From the NCBI GenBank assembly GCA_003454605.1, contig DMKD01000128.1:1-20200 (forward strand): 20,200 bases of DNA, read 5' to 3'. Within the stretch, counting starts at the first letter, position 1, and the number at the start of each line of letters is the position of its first letter. The notes under the pieces were generated by a model, which saw only the letters and a program-made list of their open reading frames with translations, was not told the DNA's origin and ran no database searches. Both the position numbers and the translations under genes were made by a program. This stretch comes from Spirochaeta sp. Lineage in GTDB: Bacteria > Spirochaetota > Spirochaetia > UBA9216. Shown piece by piece: positions 14,056 through 20,200 of this stretch.

Positions 14056-15065
14056 AAAAAAACTGCCTTGAAACAATGACCAAGCTATATGAGTCGTCTA
14101 CTATCCCTGTCGTTATTTTTTCCAGTGATATGGAAATATTCTGGTTTAACGAAAGCTTTAGAGCCTACTTTCCGGGGCGCAAACTTGAAAGTGAAAATAT
14201 GTCGGCATTGACGCGGACACAGCTCAAAATGAATCTGGCTACAGCAAAGGGATACTCCGGTCGTTTTCAGATAAAATTGAAATCGGACAAGAAGGTTTCT
14301 TCTTCTATTGTTTTACTCGTTTTTCCTGTAGACACGACAAGTCTACCCCCCATGCAGTTCGTCGGCTACATAGATGACATCACCCAGGACAGAAATATGA
14401 TGCTCAGAAAAACATACCTGGGACTTCTAGAAGCATCCAAGCTGAAAGATGATGATACCGGCAACCATATCAAACGCGTGGGTGCCTATGCAAGAAGGCT
14501 GAGCGAGGAATGTTATCACCGCAGCATATTCCCGCAGATTAACCCCGATTTCATTGAGAACATACACTTTCTTGCGCCGATGCATGATGTTGGAAAAATC
14601 GGCACCCCTGATGAGATTCTGTCGAAACGCGGCCCCCTGGATGAGGGGCAGTGGGCGATTATGAAGGAACACACCATTAACGGTGCTCTCATACTTTCCA
14701 ATTATCCTGATATTATGGCTCCTGAAATAGCACGCGGTCACCATGAGAAATGGGACGGAAGCGGTTATCTTTTCGGTCTCGCAGGTGAAGATATTCCCCT
14801 TGCGGCACGTATAACGGCTATAGCTGATGTATATGATGCTCTAAGAATGAAACGAAGCTATAAAGAGGCATTCTCACACGAAAAGGCTATCGAAATAATG
14901 ACGGATGATAAGGGCAAACATTTTGATCCTGATCTATTCGATGTTTTTCTGTCAATCCACGGAGTTTTTTCAAGTATTTATGAAGCGCTTTCCGATGATG
15001 CTGAAATAATCAAACCTGATGAGATTGAAGAGCTTCAGGCTGTCGAAGAGATCGAAGAAATATAG
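14052..15065 (+). CDS. PAS/HD-GYP c-di-GMP phosphodiesterase
   Basis: The 337-residue protein has a PAS-like sensor (about 10-112) and an HD-GYP domain (about 120-305). The HD pair is MHDVGKIG (His178, Asp179, Lys182), followed by His207, His230-His231 and Asp259, the usual di-iron/manganese ligands. The motif that gives the family its name reads GSGYL (236-240) instead of GSGYP. With all metal ligands present it is probably active and would hydrolyse c-di-GMP, in the cytoplasm, under control of a signal sensed by the PAS domain. It begins with GTG at 14052, overlapping the tsaB stop, with GGAG at 14037-14040. It ends three bases before the convergent csrA stop codon. The acidic tail (DEIEELQAVEEIEEI) is unusual. 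Confidence 0.9.
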   Translation: MKKNCLETMTKLYESSTIPVVIFSSDMEIFWFNESFRAYFPGRKLESENMSALTRTQLKMNLATAKGYSGRFQIKLKSDKKVSSSIVLLVFPVDTTSLPPMQFVGYIDDITQDRNMMLRKTYLGLLEASKLKDDDTGNHIKRVGAYARRLSEECYHRSIFPQINPDFIENIHFLAPMHDVGKIGTPDEILSKRGPLDEGQWAIMKEHTINGALILSNYPDIMAPEIARGHHEKWDGSGYLFGLAGEDIPLAARITAIADVYDALRMKRSYKEAFSHEKAIEIMTDDKGKHFDPDLFDVFLSIHGVFSSIYEALSDDAEIIKPDEIEELQAVEEIEEI

Positions 15066-15068
15066 CTC

Positions 15069-15296
15069 CTAATCTTCTTTTATGAGATCATCAAGTTCGG
15101 GAAGTTCAATCGAAACCATAGCAGCTTCTCTGTTTTCCTGCTGTATAGCCAGGTAAACTTCCTTTCTGTAAACCTTAATTTCTCTCGGGGCATTAATTCC
15201 GAGTTTAACCTGATCACCCTTTATCTCTATGACCGAGACTTCTACGTTGTCGCCGATAGTGATACTCTCATTGAGCTTTCTTGTAAGAATCAACAT
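15069..15296 (-). CDS. csrA: Carbon storage regulator CsrA
   Basis: CsrA is a dimeric RNA-binding protein that blocks or alters translation by binding GGA motifs in hairpin loops. The N-terminus MLILTRKLNESITIGD and the RNA-contact segment INAPREIKVYRKEVY with Arg44 are intact; at 75 residues it has the normal length plus an acidic tail. The ATG lies inside the last codons of fliW (7-bp overlap). Its Shine-Dalgarno AAGGATACG is itself a CsrA-like site, so autoregulation is possible. Being encoded with FliW and flagellar genes fits the flagellin-control role known in Bacillus and Borrelia; candidate targets are the flagellin leader hairpins at 5916-5929 and 7073-7091. Confidence 0.96.
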   Translation of the reverse strand: MLILTRKLNESITIGDNVEVSVIEIKGDQVKLGINAPREIKVYRKEVYLAIQQENREAAMVSIELPELDDLIKED

Positions 15297-15748
15297 GCCG
15301 TATCCTTAGAGCCTGATAATTCCTCAATAATATAATGCTTTGTTTTCCATCGCAGGTCTAATGTTATACTCTGCCGTCCCTGTTTATTATCTCTATTGAT
15401 TATAATCGGCCCCTGAAGATTTGCAGACATCTTCTGCTGATTCTGGGGAACTGTTACAATTGCGAACATCAGGATGTTATCTTCCTCCGTCCCCGTCAGC
15501 CCAATCTCTTCGAGATCTCCGGCAAGAACATCAAGATCATAATCTTTTCTGAACACAAGCGGATTTATAAGAACAAAGGCAGTTTCTTTGACATCCAGAG
15601 ACTGCAGCCAGTAGAAGGGTTGCTGTGCTGCATCAAGCAGAACAAAATCTTTGAACTGTTCAAATCCGAATATCCCGAACGGGAAATGTATTTTTTGTCG
15701 TTCGTCGATATCAATTTTACCATAGGCTTTGGTATTTACAGTCAGCAT
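15290..15748 (-). CDS. fliW: Flagellar assembly factor FliW, CsrA antagonist
   Basis: FliW binds flagellin and CsrA in turn: free FliW holds CsrA off the flagellin mRNA when flagellin is being exported. This 152-residue protein shows the family pattern: an N-terminal YGKIDIDERQKIHFPFGIFGFEQFKDFVLLD, a central FVLINPLVF and the C-terminal NLQGPIIINRDNKQGRQ. The T. pallidum counterpart (TP0658) is known to interact with FlaB flagellins. The ATG at 15748 comes three bases after the flgL stop, with GAGG just upstream, and its end overlaps csrA, so flgL-fliW-csrA are cotranscribed and coupled. Confidence 0.95.
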   Translation of the reverse strand: MLTVNTKAYGKIDIDERQKIHFPFGIFGFEQFKDFVLLDAAQQPFYWLQSLDVKETAFVLINPLVFRKDYDLDVLAGDLEEIGLTGTEEDNILMFAIVTVPQNQQKMSANLQGPIIINRDNKQGRQSITLDLRWKTKHYIIEELSGSKDTAC

Positions 15749-15751
15749 CAG

Positions 15752-16999
15752 TTACCTCAAATAATCAAGCAGGGTTGGTTTTAGTACTTTGGCGGCTGTC
15801 TGCAGGGTAGCCTGCTGCGTCCGTTCCATCATCTTTAATTCGGTTATAGCCTCTGCAAAATCCAGATCGACTGCATTCGAGTTCATTTGCTGGATATTCG
15901 GAATCTCATAGGCTATGCGTTCGTAGGTTGTCTGCAGTCTTGTATCCTCGGCACCCAGACGGGCTAGCTCTGAGAGCATGTTGTTATGCGACAGGTCTAT
16001 GCCCTTGAGAGCCATCCCGCCGATATCTATCGTATTTCCGGAATAGAGATCATCACGCAGTTTTATGACCATATCGAAGAGGGAGCCGCCCGAAACCCTT
16101 GCGTCGCGATTTATATTTGCCGGCGGACTTCCGGCATTTGCTGAAACAAGGCCGACATCCTTTAAAACCGAACCGCCGTCACTGTCCTCCATCCATATCT
16201 GATGAGGGGTTGTCGACTTTAAAATAATCGAACTCGTCACTGGATCAAGCTGGGCCTTTACTGCAATATCCGCCCTGTTAATCTTCGACATTACAGCATG
16301 AACGTTGTCTCCTGCATTCAGGTTGATCTTTTCCCCGTCAATGATGATTGAACTATCCTCAGAAACGCTGTAATTCGATGCATCAACCGATGAGAAGATC
16401 TGCTGCTGTTCGGCCCAGAAAACACGGTTGCCGGGAAAATCAACATTGATGTAGCTGTTTTCTGATACCTCGGCAAGCTGCTTGTTCACAGTGCCGAGGT
16501 ATTCAACAGAGGTTATCCTTGTTCCGGAAACTCCGGGAATCATCCCCCTGTCAGCTCTGAAAGCGAGACCTTTATTCTTGTCGCCTGCAAAAATCGTATC
16601 ACCGTTTCCGTTTTCAGCATTTGAAATTGCAACAAGCTCATTCAGAAGCTGATCAACCTCTTCGGCCATATACGCCTTATCTTCCTTCGAATAGGTATCA
16701 TTGGCACCCTGGACAGCCAACTCCCTGATTCGAAGAATGATGTCGTTTGCACTTGTAATATATCCCTCGGCTATCCGATGGTCACCCTGCACCGTCTCAA
16801 TATTATCTGAAAATCTCGAAAGCCTGGTAATCTTAGACTGAAATCTCGTCGAATGCGCTGCCGCCAGGGGGTCATCGCGAAGCTCTTTAACCCTGGCCTG
16901 CTCCCCTATCTTTGCCTGCAGATCTCCCATCTTCCATTCCTGAAGACGCATTCGATACTGATAATCATCGTTAGGCATGTATGTGCTTATTCTTTTCAT
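15752..16999 (-). CDS. flgL: Hook-filament junction protein FlgL (HAP3)
   Basis: FlgL forms, with FlgK, the junction between hook and filament. The 415-residue protein has flagellin-like ends: ISTYMPNDDYQYRMRLQEWKM, KELRDDPLAAAHSTRFQSKI and RIRELAVQGANDTYSKEDK in the N-terminal coiled-coil region, and ADTRLQTTYERIAYEIPN-like, NAVDLDFAEAITELKMMERTQQATLQTAAKVLKPTLLDYLR at the C-terminus. The central part (about 150-320) is the variable domain, longer than in many enteric homologues. The ATG at 16999 lies five bases after the flgK stop, with GGGGG upstream. Confidence 0.93.
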   Translation of the reverse strand: MKRISTYMPNDDYQYRMRLQEWKMGDLQAKIGEQARVKELRDDPLAAAHSTRFQSKITRLSRFSDNIETVQGDHRIAEGYITSANDIILRIRELAVQGANDTYSKEDKAYMAEEVDQLLNELVAISNAENGNGDTIFAGDKNKGLAFRADRGMIPGVSGTRITSVEYLGTVNKQLAEVSENSYINVDFPGNRVFWAEQQQIFSSVDASNYSVSEDSSIIIDGEKINLNAGDNVHAVMSKINRADIAVKAQLDPVTSSIILKSTTPHQIWMEDSDGGSVLKDVGLVSANAGSPPANINRDARVSGGSLFDMVIKLRDDLYSGNTIDIGGMALKGIDLSHNNMLSELARLGAEDTRLQTTYERIAYEIPNIQQMNSNAVDLDFAEAITELKMMERTQQATLQTAAKVLKPTLLDYLR

Positions 17000-17004
17000 C
17001 TAAA

Positions 17005-18882
17005 TCAGACCCCCATTCGGTTGATTATGGTGTCGAGCATCTCATCAAAGGTGTTCACCACTCTTGCCGCTGCGGTATAGCCATGCTGAAACTTAATCAT
17101 CTGGGCAAGCTCTTCATCCATGTTTACCCCTGATATAGATTCCTGAAGCCCTTTGAGTTCCTTCATGATAATGTCCTCGGTCTCCAGCGCACGTTCAGCT
17201 GTTTCACCCCTTAGGCCTATATCGGCGACCGTCTTAGCAAAAAACTCATCAAAACCGGGGACATTCCCTACCATAACCTGACTGTTTCTCAGGGCAGCAA
17301 TGGTGATAGCAGCACTGCCGTCGCCCGGTTTTGCCGCCCTGCCGTTCTCGCCGTAGCCCGCAGCAATTGCCGCCGGATCATTTTTGATCATATCGCTTAT
17401 TTCGACATATCCGGACGGATGCGACAACGGTGCAACTGCAAACAGCGTCTCAGGCCCCTGCAGCTGATTAACAGCGTCTGCTGCCTCCCAGTCATACGCC
17501 CCGGCTTCGCCTGTTGCAGCCAGGATTCCTGAATAACCGACGAGGAACTGTCCTGAATCTTCTACATGTCTGATGACAAAATCGGGATTCTCAATAAGCT
17601 TCGCAGGTGCGGCTTTCAGAGTCAGCTGTCCCAGTCTGTTGAGCCCGGCAGTAACCTCCGAGCCTGAATAATTTATTCTATCGACGATATCCTGTACGGT
17701 ATCTGTCGGGTAATAATCAATTGGGTTTACGCCCTCGGCTGCTGACAGGGTAATCGTACCGCTGAGACCTATCTGTTCCTGAGCCTCGAGGCTGTTCGCT
17801 CCGTTAATCCTGAACACCCAGCTTGAATCATACTCGCCGTCTCCGTTTCGGTCATAGTTTCCCGCTACGTTGTTGATAAACGGATATTCCTTGAAAAAAT
17901 CAACCCCGGTTTTACCATTTAGCCCGTAACCGGCACTGTGATTTTCGTTCACAAGATCAACGAAGTTGACGGTCATCATATCGAAGTTCTGAATCTCTCC
18001 GCGAACATCTCCGTCGCGCAGCTCAATAAGCGATGCAAGTTTTCCTCCGCCGAACCATGCGTCTTCGCCGGTTTCAGACCATACAACATTCAGGTATCCT
18101 TCGTTCTGCGGGTCAGGCTCAGCCTTTATCCCATGCACCAGACGCCCCTGCATCAGGTGTAGTCCACCGGTGTGGATCGTAAACTCATCCGGATCACGTC
18201 CATCGGTAGTAATATTTATTATTGACGAGAGGTCGCGTACGAAACGGTCTCTCTGGTCATACAGGTCATTCGGGTTATCTCCGACCGCTTCAATCTTCAC
18301 AATCTGCTCATTTAGATTCGAAATCTCACCGAGAATCGCATTCACACGGTCCACAGTAACCTGAACATCCTCATCCAGCATGGTTCTTATATCTTTCAGC
18401 GACTGATACCTGTTCTGCATACCGTCCGCAAGAGCCTGTCCGCGCTCAATTACAGCCTGACGGGCCGGAAGCTCGTCGGGGTGCAGTGAAAGTTCCTGCC
18501 ACGATTCCCAGAATTTATCCATTAATGTGCGTACCGATGCTTCGGTTGGTTCATTATAAACCTGCTCAACCATTAAAAGATACTTGTCCCGCGCTTCCCA
18601 CCAGCCCTGATCATCACCCTGGGCTACAATTCGGTTCTCAAGAATCATGTCTCTTATGCGCTCAACACGGGTAACCTGAACTCCCTGACCTATCTGTCCC
18701 GGAGTATTTTCCCGGTTTAATCCGGGCATATAGAGCGGATCTACAGCGCTCATTTCAACCCGCTGTCGGGAATATCCATCAACCGATGCATTGCTGATAT
18801 TATGACCTATAGTCGACAAGCCCTGCGTATGTGCAACGAGACTTCTTTTACCCATTTCAATTCCTGTAAAGGTCGACTGCAT
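17005..18882 (-). CDS. flgK: Hook-filament junction protein FlgK (HAP1)
   Basis: FlgK is the hook-proximal junction protein. The N-terminus MQSTFTGIEMGKRSLVAHTQ followed by LSTIGHNISNASVDGYSRQRVEM is the classic rod/hook-family start, and the C-terminus SGVNMDEELAQMIKFQHGYTAAARVVNTFDEMLDTIINRMGV the matching end. Its 625 residues are usual for spirochaetes. The start at 18882 is chosen because AAAGGAG lies eight bases upstream; a TTG at 18900 in frame would put that ribosome binding site inside the gene. The gene is preceded by three palindromes and follows flgN in the same direction. Confidence 0.95.
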   Translation of the reverse strand: MQSTFTGIEMGKRSLVAHTQGLSTIGHNISNASVDGYSRQRVEMSAVDPLYMPGLNRENTPGQIGQGVQVTRVERIRDMILENRIVAQGDDQGWWEARDKYLLMVEQVYNEPTEASVRTLMDKFWESWQELSLHPDELPARQAVIERGQALADGMQNRYQSLKDIRTMLDEDVQVTVDRVNAILGEISNLNEQIVKIEAVGDNPNDLYDQRDRFVRDLSSIINITTDGRDPDEFTIHTGGLHLMQGRLVHGIKAEPDPQNEGYLNVVWSETGEDAWFGGGKLASLIELRDGDVRGEIQNFDMMTVNFVDLVNENHSAGYGLNGKTGVDFFKEYPFINNVAGNYDRNGDGEYDSSWVFRINGANSLEAQEQIGLSGTITLSAAEGVNPIDYYPTDTVQDIVDRINYSGSEVTAGLNRLGQLTLKAAPAKLIENPDFVIRHVEDSGQFLVGYSGILAATGEAGAYDWEAADAVNQLQGPETLFAVAPLSHPSGYVEISDMIKNDPAAIAAGYGENGRAAKPGDGSAAITIAALRNSQVMVGNVPGFDEFFAKTVADIGLRGETAERALETEDIIMKELKGLQESISGVNMDEELAQMIKFQHGYTAAARVVNTFDEMLDTIINRMGV

Positions 18883-18899
18883 AAAACTCTCCTTTAACA

Positions 18900-18983
18900 A
18901 ACCGCCAGGATGGCGGTTATTCAGTCAGAAGTTTGCCTGCAAACTTCAATAATTTAATTGAACATGGATGTTCAATTAAATTA
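18900..18983 (-). repeat. Three consecutive short-loop palindromes between flgN and flgK
   Basis: In transcript order the first is TAATTTAATTGAACAT paired perfectly with ATGTTCAATTAAATTA around two bases (18950-18983). The second is GAAGTTTGC/GCAAACTTC around two bases (18928-18947). The third is AACCGCCA/TGGCGGTT around three bases (18900-18918), ending about 7 bases before the flgK ribosome binding site. Stems of 16, 9 and 8 bp are perfect. None is followed by a convincing T tract, so they are not standard terminators. Confidence 0.7.
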
Positions 18984-18989
18984 ACTCTT

Positions 18990-19490
18990 CTATAAATGCC
19001 GGTTTAAAATCATCGGATCAGATTGAACCGGTTTTTCGCAGCCTCGGCTCGAATAGATTCTACCCTTTCTATGGGGAAAGACTTCTTCGAGCACTGCTTT
19101 GCTCGTTTCTCCGACCGTCCTGACATATTGATCAATACCGGCTGTTATTCCCTGCATCCGCAAAAGGGCGATTTTCATCTTTCTGTAACCGCCGAGACAG
19201 TCTTCACGATTCTGTCCTTTCATATGCATTGCTACGGCATAAAATCCGTCATCATCATTTTTATTCAACTTCGATTTAAGCTTCAGATATGTGCTGTTTC
19301 TCGCATCTTCAACTTTTTCCATCTTTGCTGAGAGCGGACTCAAAGTATTAATAATAACTTCCATATCTTCCCACAAATTATCGCGCAGGGCCTTCTGGAG
19401 TTTTTCTTCTTCACTGCTGATGCTGTCAAGAAGTATTGTTTCTTCATTCATCAGATTCGCAAGTTTTACACTTAATGTATCTATACTCAT
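18990..19490 (-). CDS. flgN: FlgN-like export chaperone for FlgK/FlgL
   Basis: The 166-residue protein is nearly all helical, charged and without membrane segment, as expected for FlgN, the cytosolic chaperone that delivers FlgK and FlgL to the export gate. The sequence signal is modest (LANLMNEETILLDSISSEEEKLQKALRDNLWEDME at the N-terminus; a C-terminal amphipathic helix followed by a basic, poorly conserved tail), so the call leans on the position directly upstream of flgK-flgL. The start at 19490 (MSIDTLSV) follows GAGGTG by six to eight bases; an ATG at 19505 lies before that ribosome binding site. A sigma-28-like promoter is found just upstream. Confidence 0.75.
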   Translation of the reverse strand: MSIDTLSVKLANLMNEETILLDSISSEEEKLQKALRDNLWEDMEVIINTLSPLSAKMEKVEDARNSTYLKLKSKLNKNDDDGFYAVAMHMKGQNREDCLGGYRKMKIALLRMQGITAGIDQYVRTVGETSKAVLEEVFPHRKGRIYSSRGCEKPVQSDPMILNRHL

Positions 19491-19510
19491 AAGATTACAC
19501 CTCATTTCTA

Positions 19511-19537
19511 TCTTCGGAATCTGAAAAAAGTTGTTTA
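19511..19537 (-). promoter_or_regulatory. Candidate sigma-28 promoter for flgN-flgK-flgL-fliW-csrA
   Basis: On the minus strand TAAA (19537-19534) is followed after exactly 15 bases by TCCGAAGA (19518-19511). The sigma-28 consensus is TAAA-N15-GCCGATAA, so the -35 and spacing are perfect and the -10 keeps the CCGA core. It lies about 20 bases before the flgN start codon. Plausible but unproven. Confidence 0.4.
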
Positions 19538-19553
19538 GATAAATTTAAAGAAT

Positions 19554-19582
19554 TTTGTTTATTTTTAAAAAGATGATATAAT
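19554..19582 (+). promoter_or_regulatory. Sigma-70-type promoter of the toxin-antitoxin pair
   Basis: A perfect TATAAT (19577-19582) is preceded by TTTGTT (19554-19559) at 17 bp, a weak -35. The -10 overlaps an ATG at 19581, so that ATG would be upstream of the transcript start and the antitoxin must start at the TTG at 19614. Confidence 0.55.
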
Positions 19583-19613
19583 GAGTATATATTTTGAGTC
19601 ACGGAGTCATAAA

Positions 19614-19865
19614 TTGAGTCAAATCACCTTACGACAGCTTCCTGTCCAACTCGAAAATCAGTTGAGACAACTGTCAAAGCAGAATCGAACAAGTTTGAAT
19701 AAAACTATAACTACCTTACTGATGTATAGTCTGGGAATATCATCAGATATAGAAAAGAAACGGGATCTGTCAGATTTGGCAGGAACATGGGATGAAGATG
19801 AGTATTCGAAATTTACCGAAAATACCGAATTTTTTGACAACATAGACAGGGAGATTTGGGAATGA
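19614..19865 (+). CDS. FitA/VapB-type ribbon-helix-helix antitoxin
   Basis: This short DNA-binding antitoxin has about 83 residues. The N-terminus QITLRQLPVQLENQLRQLSK followed by SLNKTITTLLMYSLGI has the strand-helix-helix pattern of ribbon-helix-helix proteins of the FitA type. The acidic C-terminal part (DLAGTWDEDEYSKFTENTEFFDNIDREIWE) would wrap and inhibit the toxin. The TTG start at 19614 has GGAG at 19603-19606, seven bases upstream, and lies downstream of the predicted promoter. The in-frame ATG at 19581 overlaps the -10 box. The gene overlaps the toxin by four bases (ATGA), typical of such pairs. Autorepression is expected from the family. Confidence 0.82.
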   Translation: MSQITLRQLPVQLENQLRQLSKQNRTSLNKTITTLLMYSLGISSDIEKKRDLSDLAGTWDEDEYSKFTENTEFFDNIDREIWE

Positions 19866-20200
19866 GGTTCTGCCTTGATACAAATGCATATTCTGATTTT
19901 AAGTACGGCAATATATCTTTATCCGATATTTTTGAAAAGGCAGACGAGATTCAGGTACCCGCTACCGTTCTTGGAGAACTCTATTCGGGCTTTCAAATGG
20001 GGAAGCTTACTGATAAAAATCTTAAAGAATTGAAAATCTTTCTCAAAAGACCTGGAATATTCAAAACAGACATCACTGATGAAATTGCATTTCGCTATGG
20101 GTATCTTATAAAACTGTTAAAAAAGCAGGGTACACCCATTCCGACAAACGATGTATGGATTGCAGCCTGTGCCATGGAAACAGGTACAATTCTACTCAGT
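19862..20200 (+). CDS. PIN-domain toxin VapC/FitB type (truncated by the window end)
   Basis: The first 113 residues of a PIN-domain ribonuclease are present; the gene runs past the window. The acidic catalytic residues are visible as Asp6 (CLDTNAYSD), Glu39 (VLGELYSGF) and Asp97 (PTNDVWIAACA). The fourth acidic residue would follow LLS just beyond the end. VapC-type toxins cleave tRNA or rRNA when freed from the antitoxin. Its ATG overlaps the antitoxin stop codon. With so little of the C-terminus seen, target and activity cannot be judged. Confidence 0.85.
   Translation, partial: MRFCLDTNAYSDFKYGNISLSDIFEKADEIQVPATVLGELYSGFQMGKLTDKNLKELKIFLKRPGIFKTDITDEIAFRYGYLIKLLKKQGTPIPTNDVWIAACAMETGTILLS

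Noticed and set aside
18883..18900. Upstream TTG start for FlgK
   Set aside because: It would place the AAAGGAG ribosome binding site inside the gene; MQSTFTGIE is the family N-terminus.
1..20200. CRISPR arrays, tRNA or rRNA genes, replication origin
   Set aside because: I looked for regularly spaced repeats, tRNA-like cloverleaf ends and rRNA signatures and saw none; the short repeats present are hairpins or the activator-site pair.

Overview
The window looks like chromosomal DNA of a free-living spirochaete in the Spirochaetales. The evidence is two FlaB-type flagellins starting MIINHNLSA, a FlaG-FliD operon that continues into PilZ, TsaE, TsaB and HD-GYP genes, and an FlgN-FlgK-FlgL-FliW-CsrA operon. 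All of these resemble treponemal flagellar loci. The sequence is moderately AT-rich. The assignment rests on protein recognition only; no database was searched.

Region 1 (1-4190) is accessory. A short IS4-family derivative with 18-bp terminal inverted repeats (40-468) holds the N-terminal codons and fragments of the catalytic and C-terminal parts of a transposase. Next comes a three-gene catabolic-looking operon (661-4144): an agmatinase-family ureohydrolase, a GPH-family cation symporter and a C45-type Ntn hydrolase. A near-consensus sigma-54 promoter (GG-N10-GC spacing) lies directly before the first gene, with tandem AT-rich palindromic repeats upstream of it. A convergent gene (4187-5605) encodes a PAS/AAA+/Fis sigma-54 activator, the obvious candidate regulator.

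Region 2 (5606-8092) holds two flagellin genes in separate transcription units, each with a long structured leader. Both leaders carry, just before the Shine-Dalgarno site, a hairpin with a GGA-containing loop that resembles a CsrA site. Region 3 (8213-15065) is one tightly packed + strand operon: flaG, fliD, an unrecognised 302-aa gene, a membrane-anchored PilZ protein, an unrecognised 83-aa gene, tsaE, tsaB and a PAS/HD-GYP phosphodiesterase. It mixes filament assembly, c-di-GMP signalling and t6A tRNA modification. Region 4 (15069-19490) runs on the minus strand: flgN, flgK, flgL, fliW, csrA. Three near-perfect short palindromes lie in a row between flgN and flgK. Region 5 (19554-20200) is a VapBC/FitAB-type toxin-antitoxin pair whose toxin is cut by the window end.

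Together the flagellar genes encode filament, hook-filament junctions, cap and export chaperone. They also encode the FliW/CsrA pair, which in other bacteria couples flagellin translation to filament assembly; the candidate CsrA sites in the flagellin leaders supply its probable targets. The sigma-54 operon is the most likely place for undescribed metabolism: import of an amide-conjugated guanidino compound, removal of the acyl group and release of urea is a coherent but unproven reading.
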